Shown: positions 51,262 to 60,431, counted from the stretch's first letter. The stretch is DNA of 64,000 nt from Streptomyces sp. Edi2 (GCF_040253635.1 NZ_JBEJGX010000003.1:2728001-2792000), one strand, 5' to 3'. Numbers and translations are program-made. The notes: generated from the sequence alone by a model not told the origin.

Positions 51262-51549
51262 ATGAGCCTTGTGGCGTTTCTCCTTTCCCTCGGCGCGACG
51301 TGCCGCATCACCAGATTCCTGACGAAGGACTCGCTCGCGGCGGGATTCCGTTCCTGGGTGGCCGGCCGCTTCGGCGACGATTCCAAACCCGCCTATCTGG
51401 TCAGCTGCAGCTGGTGTTCGAGCATCTGGGTGGCTGCCGTCATGGCCCCGCTCGGGCACTGTACCGGAGGGACAACCGGATTCCAGATCGTCGCGACAGC
51501 GTTGTCCCTCTCCTACCTCGCCGGGCTGGCTTCCCGGTGGCTCGATTGA
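51262..51549 (+). CDS. DUF1360-like small membrane protein
   Basis: A 95-residue membrane protein. SLVAFLLSLGATCRITRFLTKD at the start (family-like RLTRL/TKD region), the central motif YLVSCSWCSSIWVAAVMAPL (compare CPWCLGVWVA in DUF1360 proteins) and a final hydrophobic segment FQIVATALSLSYLAGLASRW give two or three membrane helices. DUF1360 proteins occur in phages and sporulating bacteria; function unknown. GGGGTGG lies upstream of the ATG at 51262; a GTG three codons earlier is the alternative. It belongs to the Ig-repeat/CNCGGG group and converges with the alcohol dehydrogenase gene. Confidence 0.78.
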   Translation: MSLVAFLLSLGATCRITRFLTKDSLAAGFRSWVAGRFGDDSKPAYLVSCSWCSSIWVAAVMAPLGHCTGGTTGFQIVATALSLSYLAGLASRWLD

Positions 51550-51624
51550 GCGGTGGGGGTGGGGCCAGGCCGGATATCCAAAAAGATGCGGGAAAGGCCG
51601 AGGCGAGATCCCTATTCGTCACGC

Positions 51625-52694
51625 CTACGCACCACCCGCAGCGAAGTGAATCAGCGGCTTGATGATTCCGTCCTCTTTCGAGGCCATCATGGCAAAGGCC
51701 CGTTCGATCTCGTCGAAGCCGAATTCGTGCGTGGTCATCGGGGTGGGGTCGACCTTTCCGTTCTCCAGGAGCCGGAAGATCCGCCGGAGCCACCCCCGGC
51801 CACCGCGGTTGAACCCGGCGTAGACCTGCTTGTCGGACATGCCGTAGCCGAAGGGCTCCAGGGGATCCGCAGCGGCTCGTGCACCTCGTCGTGGTACCCG
51901 ACGTTGGAGATACGGCCTCCCGGCTTGGTGACCCGGAAGGCCGCCTCCCAGGTCTGCGGGGTGCCAAGTGCCTCGATGGCGGCGTCGACCCCCTGGCCGT
52001 CCGTCAGCTCCATGATCCGCGCGACCGGATCGCACCGGGTGTGGTCGACGATCAGATCGGCGCCGAAGCGGCGGGCGAGTTCCTGGCGGGCGGGAACCGA
52101 CTCGACGGCGATGACGAGGCCCGCGCCGAGCAGCCGGCAGCCGATCGTCGCCGACAGCCCGACCGCGCCCTGGGCAAAGACCGCGACGGTCTCGCCCAGG
52201 GCGAGTTCCGCGTGTTCGGCGGCCACGAACCCGGTGGAGAGCATGTCGGTGGCGTACAGCGCCTGGTGGTCGGAGAGCGAGGCGGGAATCGGGGCGAGGT
52301 TGGCCTCGGCGTTGTTGACGAGGAAGTACTCGGCGAGGTTCCCGTCCCGCCGGGTGGTGAATCTGGCGCCTCCCAGCATCCGCCCCTGGCACTGCGAGGA
52401 GAACCCGCGCTGACAGGAATCGCACTGGAAGCAGGGCGTGATCCCGCCCACCGCGACGCGCTCGCCCTCGGCCAGCCCTTCGACGGCCGACCCGAGCGCA
52501 TGGACCACACCGACCGCCTCGTGCCCCAGCGTCACATCCGGCGCGACCGGCATCGCGCCCCTCATGGTGTGCACATCGGTGGTGCACACCATGGCGGCGG
52601 TGGTGCGCACCACCGCATCAGTGGGGCCCGGTTCGGGGACCGGCTTCTCGATGACGGCGACTTCCCCGACCCTCCGGAGAACGAAAGCCCTCAC
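51625..52694 (-). pseudogene. Zinc-dependent alcohol dehydrogenase, frameshifted
   Basis: A medium-chain alcohol dehydrogenase of about 356 residues. VRAFVLRRVGEVAVIEKPVP, the catalytic-zinc segment MVCTTDVHTMRG and LGHEAVGVV, PCFQCDSCQRGFSSQC (one of the usual four structural cysteines is changed), a Rossmann FAQGAVGLSATIGCRLLGAG and GGRISNVGYHDEV are in one frame. The C-terminal PLEPFGYGMSDKQVYAGFNR ... DEIERAFAMMASKEDGIIKP is in another. One G is missing in the run near 51863 (plus strand). It could be real decay or a sequencing error. GTG at 52692-52694 is the start. It is tail-to-tail with the DUF1360-like gene. Confidence 0.8.
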
Positions 52695-52973
52695 GTCTGC
52701 GTACCTGCCGTTCGGTGCGGGGAGCGAGCGGAGACCGCCGGCCGGCCCCGGACCGGGCTCCGGACCAGGCCCTGGCCGCTCCGGCCGTCCGTGCGGCGGC
52801 CCCGGAGCAGGGCCGTGCCGTGCTCGCGGATACGGATTCGGATATGGGTACGGGTGTGGGCGTGGGTGTGGCGCATGATCCGGGTGTGGCGCATGCCCTC
52901 GCTCTTCCCGCAGGGGAGGCCCGGCGGTGTGTCGGGGCGTCATCTTCCGCCCGTTCGGCCGACCGCCCGGTGG

Positions 52974-53981
52974 TCACCTGGCATGCGCGAGCAGCCGGTC
53001 CGCCTCACCGGTGCGCTGGTAGCGGACGCTGCTGCCGTCCCGCAACCGGATGAGCAGGCCCGCCCGGTGCAGGCGGGTGAGGTGGTACGAGACCGTGGAC
53101 GGGCTGAGGTGGTGCACCGCGGCGAGGCGGGTGGTGGTGAACGGCCGGTCCAGGCTGGACAGCAGCATCAGCCGCGTATGGCCGAGAACTTCACTGAGTA
53201 CCTCACCCGCGCGCTGCGGTGTCCGGGGCCGCCCGCCGCCGCTCCCGGCCGACCGCAGAGCCGGATAGACAAGGCAGAGGCGGTAGCCCGCACGGTGGTC
53301 CAGCGCCAGGAAGCAGCGGGTGGCCAGAGTGGACGGGACGAGGGCGATCTCCCGGTCGTACGCGGAGTTCAGCTCGGTGTCGTGGGCAACGCACAGGGTG
53401 CCGTCGCGATAGGAGACCGAGGGGTGGAGCGAGGCGAGGCCATGGGCCAGCCCCTGCTTGGCGATGACGCCCGCGCGACGGAGGATGTCCTCCTCCGCCC
53501 GTTCCTCGATCACCGGCCAGTGGGGCTCCAGGCAGAGCCGGAAGAACCGCTCGATCTCTTCCACGAACCGCTGGGTGAACCTGTCGTCCCCGCGCACCGC
53601 TGCCTCCTGAAGGGCCTGCAGCGCCCGGGCGCGGGGCCGGGACGTGGTGGACGACGGGGAGAGGGCCAGGTACCAGGCCTTCGCCTCGTCGTCGGGAACG
53701 GCCGGTACCGCCCGGCAGGGGACCGCACCGGACAGGCCGTCCGGCGCGGAACCGTGGACGGCGGCGGGCACGGTTTCCCCGCTGTCACCCAGCAGATGGG
53801 AAAGGAACTGCAGCCGCTTCCACAACCGCGGGTCACGGGCCGTCCGGGCCCACGGGGGCTCTCCCGGCAGGGTGTGGGGCGCGAACCATCCGTGCTGTAT
53901 CGCCGTCACGGTCTCCATCATGGGCGAGACCGCAAAGCGGATTGATCCCAGAGCCCGCATACTCAATTTCATCCGGATCAC
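52974..53981 (-). CDS. ArsR-type winged-helix transcriptional regulator
   Basis: A 335-residue regulator with the DNA-binding domain at the C-terminus. EVLGHTRLMLLSSLDRPFTT, then TRLAAVHHLSPSTVSYHLTRLHRAGLL and the wing RDGSSVRYQRT (about residues 255-330) form an ArsR-like winged helix. The N-terminal 240 residues (FAVSPMMETVTAIQHGWFAP; ERFFRLCLEPHWPVIEERA) match the sensory part of a family common in Streptomyces, usually annotated only as ArsR-like. GTG at 53979-53981 was chosen because GGGGGAG lies seven bases upstream; an ATG three codons later is possible. It is divergent from the I36-type gene across a repeat-bearing spacer. Confidence 0.82.
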   Translation of the reverse strand: MIRMKLSMRALGSIRFAVSPMMETVTAIQHGWFAPHTLPGEPPWARTARDPRLWKRLQFLSHLLGDSGETVPAAVHGSAPDGLSGAVPCRAVPAVPDDEAKAWYLALSPSSTTSRPRARALQALQEAAVRGDDRFTQRFVEEIERFFRLCLEPHWPVIEERAEEDILRRAGVIAKQGLAHGLASLHPSVSYRDGTLCVAHDTELNSAYDREIALVPSTLATRCFLALDHRAGYRLCLVYPALRSAGSGGGRPRTPQRAGEVLSEVLGHTRLMLLSSLDRPFTTTRLAAVHHLSPSTVSYHLTRLHRAGLLIRLRDGSSVRYQRTGEADRLLAHAR

Positions 53982-54046
53982 CGGCAACTCCCCCGTAAAT
54001 CCATGCGGTGCGCCACGACACACGCCGTACGTCATACGCCATACGT

Positions 54047-54088
54047 CACAGTTCGCGCATCACAGTTCGCGCATCACGGTTCACGCGT
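54047..54088. repeat. 14-bp direct repeats CACAGTTCGCGCAT
   Basis: Two exact copies (54047-54074) and one diverged copy (CACGGTTCACGCGT) stand in tandem in the divergent promoter region between the ArsR-type gene and the I36-type gene. A run of similar TACGTCATACGCCATACGTCA sequence precedes them. Repeated sites of this size could bind a regulator cooperatively. Confidence 0.6.
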
Positions 54089-54225
54089 CACACATCCCAC
54101 GTGAACACGTCACGCATCTCACGTCACGCCCATTCGAACCTCATCGAATGGCCTTCCACGCATCCGTGGCTGCCTCTTGAATCGAGCTTATAGCGGGGAA
54201 CGGCCCCGCACTCACGGGAGGAACA

Positions 54226-54609
54226 ATGCGGATGATGCGCAAGGCGATTCTGAGCGCCGGTGCCATGTCACTGAGCGTCATGGCTCTGATCGGCTTCAGT
54301 CCGGTCGCTCATGCCGATAACGGCGCGTGCCCGAAGAACAGCTTCTGTCTGTTCGAGCACGACAACTACCTGGGCGGGCGGGCCGTGTTCCACAAGACCA
54401 CCAGGCACCTGGGAAATCACAAGTTCGACAATGGCACCACGGTGGGCGACAACGCGAGCTCAATGATCAACAACATGGGCGTGGCCGTGGGGCTCTATCA
54501 GGACGGCGACTGCACGGGTAGGCACTACAACGCCCGCAGGGAAAGCACCGATGGAGACTTCAGCAACAACGGCTTCGACAACAAGGCCAGCTGCCTCGTC
54601 GTCAGCTAG
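54226..54609 (+). CDS. Secreted I36-type/beta-gamma-crystallin-like protein
   Basis: A 127-residue exported protein. Signal peptide MRMMRKAILSAGAMSLSVMA to a cleavage site after AHA (about residue 30). The mature domain has CPKNSFCLFEHDNYLGGRAV, then NASSMINNMGVAVGLYQDGD and a final ASCLVVS, with four cysteines. This is the peptidase inhibitor I36 / beta-gamma-crystallin fold found in Streptomyces secreted metalloprotease inhibitors and calcium-binding crystallins. GGGAGGAACA upstream makes the start secure. A strong hairpin terminator follows, so it is a monocistronic unit. Confidence 0.87.
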   Translation: MRMMRKAILSAGAMSLSVMALIGFSPVAHADNGACPKNSFCLFEHDNYLGGRAVFHKTTRHLGNHKFDNGTTVGDNASSMINNMGVAVGLYQDGDCTGRHYNARRESTDGDFSNNGFDNKASCLVVS

Positions 54610-54621
54610 GGCTTTTCCTCT

Positions 54622-54656
54622 GGATCACCTCACTGACCCGGTCGGTGAGGTGATCC
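54622..54656 (+). terminator. Terminator of the I36-type gene
   Basis: GGATCACCTCAC (54622-54633) pairs exactly with GTGAGGTGATCC (54645-54656), and inner GACC/GGTC extend the stem. It begins 13 bases after the stop codon. Confidence 0.8.
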
Positions 54657-54830
54657 GAAGGAGCGCGGGCCTCGGCCTGCACGGCGGCGACTGGCGGGGC
54701 GGCGGGTGACCGTGACATCGGCCGGTGCAGCAGCGGCCGATCCGCCCCCCCGCCCGAGCGGCACCGACCGGCTGAGCAGCACCGACCGGCTCTTAGAACT
54801 CTCTTAACCCCGCTGACTATTCACTCAGGT

Positions 54831-56882
54831 ATGAAATCCCACCTCCCCACGACCACGGGGCGACGCCCCCGTGCCACCCGCGTCCTCGCCGCCTCCCTCG
54901 CGCTCACCGCGACCACCCTTGGAGTCGCCGGATGTGACAGCGCGGCCGCCGGCACCCTGGAGGGCAGCCGCCTCTCGCTTCCCGTCGCGGGCGGCACGGC
55001 CGTCGTCGACACCGCCTCGCTGGCCGTGAACGCACACACCGAGGACGGGCGGCAGCTGGTGCTGTCGGCTCCGGCCGGCGGCGGGCTCGGGAAGCCGGGG
55101 CCGGTGACCCGTACGGCCGAAGGGGCGCGCTGGAGCTACCCCGACAAGGGGCTGAAGGTGACGGCGAGTGCGGAGCGCGGGCGGCTGCGGATCAGGCTGC
55201 GGGCGGACCGCGACGGGTCGGTCAACTGGCCGGTGACCGGCACCGACCGGGCCGCCTCCGCCGTGCAGGTCCCGCGCGGCGAGGGGCTGGACATCCCGGT
55301 GAAGGACGCCTTCTGGAACGCCGGTCCCGAGAAGGGCGGGCTGGCCGGCAGCACCGTCGACATGGGCGAGGGCCTGTCCATGCCCCTGTGGGGCTACTCC
55401 ATGGGCGGGGCGAGCGGTGGCGGGGCGAGCGGCAAGGGCACGGAGAGCGGCAAGGGCGGGCGCGGCGTCAGCTACCTCACCCCCACCGACCTCGGCACCT
55501 CGCTGCAGTTCGCCTCCACCGGCGGGCGGCTGCGCACCACGGCCCAGCACGCCTTCGACGCCGATGAGGGCACCCGCGACTACGAGGTCTCCTTCGCGCT
55601 CACCGACGGCAACCCGGTCGCCTCCGCCACCGACTACCGCTCCTACCTCTCGCAACACGGCCAACTCGGCAGCCTGCGCAAGAAGATCGAGCAGAACCCG
55701 GCCAACGGCAAGCTGCTGGGCGCGTTCCACGCCTATGTGTGGGGCGATGCGCGCACCGCCGCCGGGGTGGACAAGCTGAAGAAGCTGGGCGTGGACCGGA
55801 TGTGGCTCGGTTACGACGCCGGCCCCGGCCCGATGAACGCGCAGGCGGTGCGGGCCGCCAAGAAGGCGGGCTACCTCGTCGGCCCGTACGACACCTTCGC
55901 CAACGGCCAGGAGCCCAAGGGCGCCGACAGCCCCACCTCCGTCTGGCCGGGCCGGGTCTATCCCGACTTCTGCGTCCGCAAGGCCGACGGCACCCCGAAG
56001 ACGGGCTTCGGCAACCGCGGCTGCTACCTCAGCTCGCGTGCCTTCGAGAACGCCGAGCCGGTCAAGCACTACCTCGCCGACCGCACCCGGCAGATGGTCG
56101 CCAACGGCGCGGACAGCTACTTCCTCGATGTGGACGCGACGGGAGAGGTGTTCCGCGACCACGGCAAGGGCCATGAGATGACCAAGGCCGAGGACCGCGC
56201 GTACCGCCTGGCCCGGATGCAGCGGCTGTCGAAGAACCTCGTCCTCGGCTCGGAGAGCGCCCAGGCGTGGGCCAACCGGGTGCTGGCCTACAACCACGGC
56301 GCGCTCACCCCGGTCGACGACGGCCTGTGGAAGCTGGAGAAGGACCGGAAGACATGGGGCGGCTACTACCCGGAGAAAGCCCCCACCGCCTTCTTCAAGC
56401 CGGTGCAGCTGCCCCGCACGATGGCCACCGCCATGTACGACCCGAAGTACCGCGCGCCGCTCTACGAGACCGCGCTGCACGGCTCGCTGGTCAACGCCGA
56501 GCGCTGGGAGCTGTCGTACGAGAAGCTGCCGGCCCAGAAGACCACCAGGGCGCTGCTGGCGATGCTCTACAACACCCCGCTCAACTACGTCCTCGACGGC
56601 CCCACGATCGACAAGAACGGGCCGGAGCTGGCCGCGCTGCAGAAGTACTTCTCGCCGCTGCACCGCGCCGCGGGTACCGAGCAGCTGACCTCGTTCCGGT
56701 GGCTGACCGGTGACCGTACGGTCCAGCGCACGGTGTTCGGCAACGGCAAGCTGACCGTGACCGCCAACTTCGGCAGCAAGGCCGTGGACGGGCTGCCGGG
56801 CGGCTGCGTGGACGCCAAGCTGTCGGGCGACAAGCAGCCGCGGCGGCTGTGCCCGGCGCAGCTGAACGGCTCGAAGGGCTGA
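54831..56882 (+). CDS. Lipoprotein glycoside-hydrolase-like protein
   Basis: A 683-residue exported lipoprotein: signal region TTGRRPRATRVLAASLALTA and lipobox VAGC (Cys about 35). An N-terminal beta-sandwich (to about residue 280) is followed by an apparent TIM-barrel: GKLLGAFHAYVWGD, VDRMWLGYDAGPGPMNAQAV, YLVGPYDTFANGQEP, DSYFLDVDATGEVF (candidate catalytic Asp residues) and ALTPVDDGLW, then a C-terminal beta domain. The shape resembles GH families that act on host-like or wall glycans, but I cannot assign a family with certainty. A Gly/Ser-rich insertion (GGASGGGASGKGTESGKGG) interrupts the first part. No clear ribosome-binding site precedes the ATG. Confidence 0.75.
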   Translation: MKSHLPTTTGRRPRATRVLAASLALTATTLGVAGCDSAAAGTLEGSRLSLPVAGGTAVVDTASLAVNAHTEDGRQLVLSAPAGGGLGKPGPVTRTAEGARWSYPDKGLKVTASAERGRLRIRLRADRDGSVNWPVTGTDRAASAVQVPRGEGLDIPVKDAFWNAGPEKGGLAGSTVDMGEGLSMPLWGYSMGGASGGGASGKGTESGKGGRGVSYLTPTDLGTSLQFASTGGRLRTTAQHAFDADEGTRDYEVSFALTDGNPVASATDYRSYLSQHGQLGSLRKKIEQNPANGKLLGAFHAYVWGDARTAAGVDKLKKLGVDRMWLGYDAGPGPMNAQAVRAAKKAGYLVGPYDTFANGQEPKGADSPTSVWPGRVYPDFCVRKADGTPKTGFGNRGCYLSSRAFENAEPVKHYLADRTRQMVANGADSYFLDVDATGEVFRDHGKGHEMTKAEDRAYRLARMQRLSKNLVLGSESAQAWANRVLAYNHGALTPVDDGLWKLEKDRKTWGGYYPEKAPTAFFKPVQLPRTMATAMYDPKYRAPLYETALHGSLVNAERWELSYEKLPAQKTTRALLAMLYNTPLNYVLDGPTIDKNGPELAALQKYFSPLHRAAGTEQLTSFRWLTGDRTVQRTVFGNGKLTVTANFGSKAVDGLPGGCVDAKLSGDKQPRRLCPAQLNGSKG

Positions 56883-56975
56883 ACGGCGGAATGGCTGCAA
56901 GCTGAACGACTGAACGGCTCAATAGTTGAACGACTGAACGGTTGAAGGGCTGAAGGGCTGAAGGCTTGATCAGCG
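56880..56975. repeat. CTGAACGG/TTGAACGA short tandem repeats
   Basis: Degenerate 8-10-bp units (CTGAACGACTGAACGGCTCA, TTGAAGGGCTGAAGGGCTGA) extend from the stop codon of the glycosidase-like gene to about 56975. The remainder up to the nirB start is its promoter region. Confidence 0.75.
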
Positions 56976-57103
56976 GTGGGGGCCGCCGCCCTTACACGGC
57001 CGCGGCCCCCACACGGGCGGTGCAGTCACACGGGCGGTGCCGCCACCCGGCCGCCGCCCTCACACGGCCGCGCCCCCGCCACTGAGGGCAGCGTTCCGCC
57101 CGG

Positions 57104-57130
57104 GAAACAGTGCAGATGCGGGCGGGTAAC
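57104..57130 (+). promoter_or_regulatory. GlnR-like half-sites upstream of nirB
   Basis: GAAAC (57104), GATGC (57115) and GTAAC (57126) lie at 11-base spacing, 24 bases before the nirB start. Streptomyces GlnR binds GTnAC/GAAAC pentamers with 6-base spacers and controls nirB, so this is a plausible though imperfect site; the middle half is degenerate. Confidence 0.45.
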
Positions 57131-57153
57131 AGCCACGCCGCAGGCTGAGTGGC

Positions 57154-59829
57154 ATGACCTCGATGCCGCCGCACCCCGATGCCACGCCGGACGCCGCACC
57201 CGGCACCCCCACCCTCGTCCTCATCGGCCACGGCATGGTCGGCCAGCGCTTCCTGGAGGAGCTGGCCGACCGCGGTGTCACCGAGCGGACGCGGGTGGTC
57301 GTGCTGTGCGAGGAGCCCCGCCCGGCCTACGACCGCGTCCAGCTCACGTCGTACTTCGCCGGCCGCACCCCGGACGACCTGAGCCTGGCCGATCCGGACT
57401 TCATGGCCCGGCACGGCATCGAACTGCACCTCGGCGACCCGGCCACGGCCGTGGACCGCACCACCCGTACGGTCACCGCCCGCTCGGGCCGGACCGTCCG
57501 CTACGACGCGCTGGTGCTGGCCACCGGCTCGTACCCCTTCGTGCCGCCGGTGCCGGGCAAGGACAGCACGGGCTGTTTCGTCTACCGCACCATCGAGGAC
57601 CTACTCGCCATCGAGGAGTACGCCGAGAACGCCCGCACCGGTGTGGTGGTCGGCGGCGGACTGCTCGGCCTGGAGGCGGCCGGGGCGCTCAAGGGGCTCG
57701 GGCTGCGCACCCACATCGTGGAGTTCAGCCCGCGGCTGATGGCCCTCCAGGTCGACGAGGGCGGCGGCCGGGCACTGCGGCGCACCGTCGAGGGGATGGG
57801 GCTGGAGGTGCACACCGGCGTCGGCGGCAAGGAGATCGTCGCGGACGGGGCGGGCGCGGTCACCGCCATGGGCCTGTCCGACGACTCCCGTATCGACACC
57901 GACCTGGTGGTCTTCTCCGCCGGTGTCCGCCCCCGCGACCAGCTCGCCCGGGACTGCGGGCTGCCGGTCGGCGAGCGGGGCGGCATCGTCATCGACGAGC
58001 AGTGCCGCACCGATGACCCCGCCGTGTATGCGATCGGCGAGTGCGCGCTGGCCGCGGACGGCCGGGTCTACGGGCTGGTCGCCCCGGGCTACGACATGGC
58101 CCGGGTGGCGGCCGCCACCATCGACGGGCAGCTCGGAAGCGACACCGCCCGGTTCGGGGGCGGCACCGGGGAGCCCGCCGGCTTCACCGGCGCGGACCTG
58201 TCCACCAAGCTGAAGCTGCTCGGCGTGGACGTCGCGTCCTTCGGCGACGCACACGGCACCACGGACGGCTGCCTGGACGTGGTCTACGCCGACTCCCGCA
58301 GCGGCGTCTACAAGAAGCTGGTGATCGGCGCCTCCGGCGAGCTGCTGGGCGGTGTGCTGGTCGGCGACGCCGACGCGTACGGGATGCTGCGGCCGCTGAC
58401 CGGCACCGTTCCGCCGCTGGCGCCCGAGCAGCTGGTGCTGCCCGCCGGGGTCGCGGCCGAGGGCGGCGGCGCGCTCGGCCTGTCCGCGCTGCCGGACGAC
58501 GCGGTGCTGTGCAACTGCCACAACGTGACCAAGGGGACGGTCAGGGCGGCGGTCACCGAGCACTCCTGCGGCACCCTCCCCGAGGTCAAGAAGTGCACCA
58601 AGGCCGGTACCGGCTGCGGCAGTTGCGTCAAGTCGCTGACCGCCGTGATGAACGACGAGCTGGCCGCGTCCGGCGTCAGTCTCGACACCGGTCTGTGCGG
58701 CTGCTTCCCGCACACCCGCGCCGAGCTCTACGAGATCGTCCGTACCCTGCGGCTGACGAGCTTCGCGGCGCTGCTGGACTCGCACGGCCGCCCGGAGGCA
58801 CGGAACGGCGACGGCTGCGAGATCTGCAAGCCCACCGTCGGCTCGATCATCGCCTCCCTCGCGCCAGCCGTCGGCGCCGACGGCTATGTCCTCGACGGGG
58901 AGCAGGCCGCCCTCCAGGACACCAACGACCACTTCCTCGCCAACCTCCAGCGCAACGGCTCGTACTCCATCGTGCCACGCATCCCCGGCGGGGAGATCAC
59001 GCCGGAGAAGCTGATCGTCATCGGCGAGGTGGCCCGCGACTTCGGCCTCTACACCAAGATCACCGGCGGCCAGCGGATCGACCTGTTCGGTGCCCGGGTC
59101 GACCAGCTCCCGCAGGTGTGGGCCCGGCTGGTGGCGGCCGGCTTCGAGTCGGGGCACGCGTACGGCAAGGCGCTGCGCACCGTGAAGTCGTGCGTCGGCC
59201 AGACCTGGTGCCGCTACGGCGTCCAGGACTCGGTCCGTATGGCCATCGAACTGGAGCTGCGCTACCGGGGCCTGCGCTCCCCGCACAAGCTGAAGTCCGC
59301 GGTCTCCGGGTGCGCGAGGGAGTGCGCGGAGGCCCGCGGCAAGGACTTCGGCGTCATCGCCACCTCCAACGGCTGGAACCTGTACGTGGGCGGCAACGGC
59401 GGCGCCGATCCGCGCCACGCCGACCTGCTCGCCCAGGACCTGGACGACGCCGGGCTGATCCGCCTGATCGACCGCTTCCTGATGTTCTACATCCGCACCG
59501 CCGACCGCCTGGAGCGCACCTCGGCCTGGCTGGAGCGGATCGAGGGCGGCCTCGACCACGTACGGGATGTCGTCGTGCACGACTCCCTGGGGCTGTGCGA
59601 CGAGCTGGAGGCCCTGATGGCGGCCCATGTCACCCACTACCGCGACGAGTGGGCCGAAACCCTCGCCGATCCCGAACGGCTGGCCCGCTTCGTGTCCTTC
59701 GTCAATGCGCCCGGCGCACCGGATCCGTCCGTCCGCTTCGTACCCGAGCGCGACCAGGTCAAGCCGGATCTGACGCTGCTGGCCGGCCCCACTCTGCCCG
59801 TTCGCACCCTGGAAGGGACGTCCGTCTGA
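57154..59829 (+). CDS. nirB: Assimilatory nitrite reductase, large subunit
   Basis: An 891-residue NAD(P)H-dependent nitrite reductase that reduces nitrite to ammonia in the cytoplasm. FAD domain with LVLIGHGMVGQRFLEEL and VVVGGGLLGLEAAG for NADH, DPAVYAIGECAL, a BFD-type [2Fe-2S] site (CNCHNVTKG ... CTKAGTGCGSC, about residues 452-490) and the sulfite/nitrite-reductase half with the siroheme-[4Fe-4S] cysteines in SCVGQTWC and GCARECAEARGKDFG. No truncation is seen. ATG at 57154 has only a weak upstream site. It is coupled to nirD by TGATG. Siroheme could be supplied through the chelatase-like protein encoded at 35-36 kb. Confidence 0.96.
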   Translation: MTSMPPHPDATPDAAPGTPTLVLIGHGMVGQRFLEELADRGVTERTRVVVLCEEPRPAYDRVQLTSYFAGRTPDDLSLADPDFMARHGIELHLGDPATAVDRTTRTVTARSGRTVRYDALVLATGSYPFVPPVPGKDSTGCFVYRTIEDLLAIEEYAENARTGVVVGGGLLGLEAAGALKGLGLRTHIVEFSPRLMALQVDEGGGRALRRTVEGMGLEVHTGVGGKEIVADGAGAVTAMGLSDDSRIDTDLVVFSAGVRPRDQLARDCGLPVGERGGIVIDEQCRTDDPAVYAIGECALAADGRVYGLVAPGYDMARVAAATIDGQLGSDTARFGGGTGEPAGFTGADLSTKLKLLGVDVASFGDAHGTTDGCLDVVYADSRSGVYKKLVIGASGELLGGVLVGDADAYGMLRPLTGTVPPLAPEQLVLPAGVAAEGGGALGLSALPDDAVLCNCHNVTKGTVRAAVTEHSCGTLPEVKKCTKAGTGCGSCVKSLTAVMNDELAASGVSLDTGLCGCFPHTRAELYEIVRTLRLTSFAALLDSHGRPEARNGDGCEICKPTVGSIIASLAPAVGADGYVLDGEQAALQDTNDHFLANLQRNGSYSIVPRIPGGEITPEKLIVIGEVARDFGLYTKITGGQRIDLFGARVDQLPQVWARLVAAGFESGHAYGKALRTVKSCVGQTWCRYGVQDSVRMAIELELRYRGLRSPHKLKSAVSGCARECAEARGKDFGVIATSNGWNLYVGGNGGADPRHADLLAQDLDDAGLIRLIDRFLMFYIRTADRLERTSAWLERIEGGLDHVRDVVVHDSLGLCDELEALMAAHVTHYRDEWAETLADPERLARFVSFVNAPGAPDPSVRFVPERDQVKPDLTLLAGPTLPVRTLEGTSV

Positions 59830-60311
59830 TGACCACCGCACTCACCGCCCTCGCCCCCATTGCCCACCCCGGGGCCGTCGCCGCGGCCGCCACGGCCGCC
59901 ACAGCCACTGCATCCGCCACAGCCGCCACGGCCGGTACAGCCGGTACAGCCGGTACAGCCGGTACAGCCGCCACGGTTGAGATCCGCTGCCCCCAGGGCT
60001 GGGTCGCGGTGTGCACGATGGACGACCTCACCCCGGGGCGCGGGGTCGCCGCCCTCCTTCCGGACGGCACCCAGGCCGCGCTCTTCGCCGACCGCGCCGG
60101 GCAGGCCTATGCGATCGCCAACCGCGATCCGTTCACCGGCGCCCAGGTCCTCTCCCGTGGCTTGACCGGCTCGGCCGACGGCCGGGCATTCGTGGCATCG
60201 CCGCTGCTCAAGCAGCGTTTCGACCTGGCGTCGGGGGACTGCCTGGACGACCCGGAGGTCGCGGTGGCGGCCTATCCCGTACGGACGCGGGGCGGGGAGC
60301 GCGACTGCTGA
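59829..60311 (+). CDS. nirD: Assimilatory nitrite reductase, small subunit
   Basis: A 160-residue NirD. The core IRCPQGWVAVCTMDDLTPGR, GVAALLPDGTQAALFA, AIANRDPFTGAQVLSRGL and VASPLLKQRFDLASGDCLDD matches the Rieske-like fold that lacks the cluster ligands in this subunit. It is preceded by a 50-residue Ala/Thr-rich stretch with AGTAGTAGTAG repeats, not found in typical NirD. The start overlaps the nirB stop (TGATG), so both are made from one message. A start nearer VEIRCPQGW is conceivable but has no ribosome-binding site. Confidence 0.93.
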   Translation: MTTALTALAPIAHPGAVAAAATAATATASATAATAGTAGTAGTAGTAATVEIRCPQGWVAVCTMDDLTPGRGVAALLPDGTQAALFADRAGQAYAIANRDPFTGAQVLSRGLTGSADGRAFVASPLLKQRFDLASGDCLDDPEVAVAAYPVRTRGGERDC

Positions 60312-60329
60312 GACCTGCCCCTCCCTACC

Positions 60330-60425
60330 CATGAGCGCATGGGCGCCCGAGCACATGGGGCCTGAGTGCACGGGGGCCTGAGCACACAGGGGCCTGAGCA
60401 CATGGGGGCCCGAGCACACGGGATC
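60330..60425. repeat. 16-18-bp GGGGCCTGAGCACA-type tandem repeats
   Basis: About five imperfect copies of GGGGCCTGAGCACA with CATG or CACG joints lie between nirD and the SRPBCC gene. They end just before the operator-like sequence at 60432. Confidence 0.75.
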
Positions 60426-60431
60426 ACAGGC

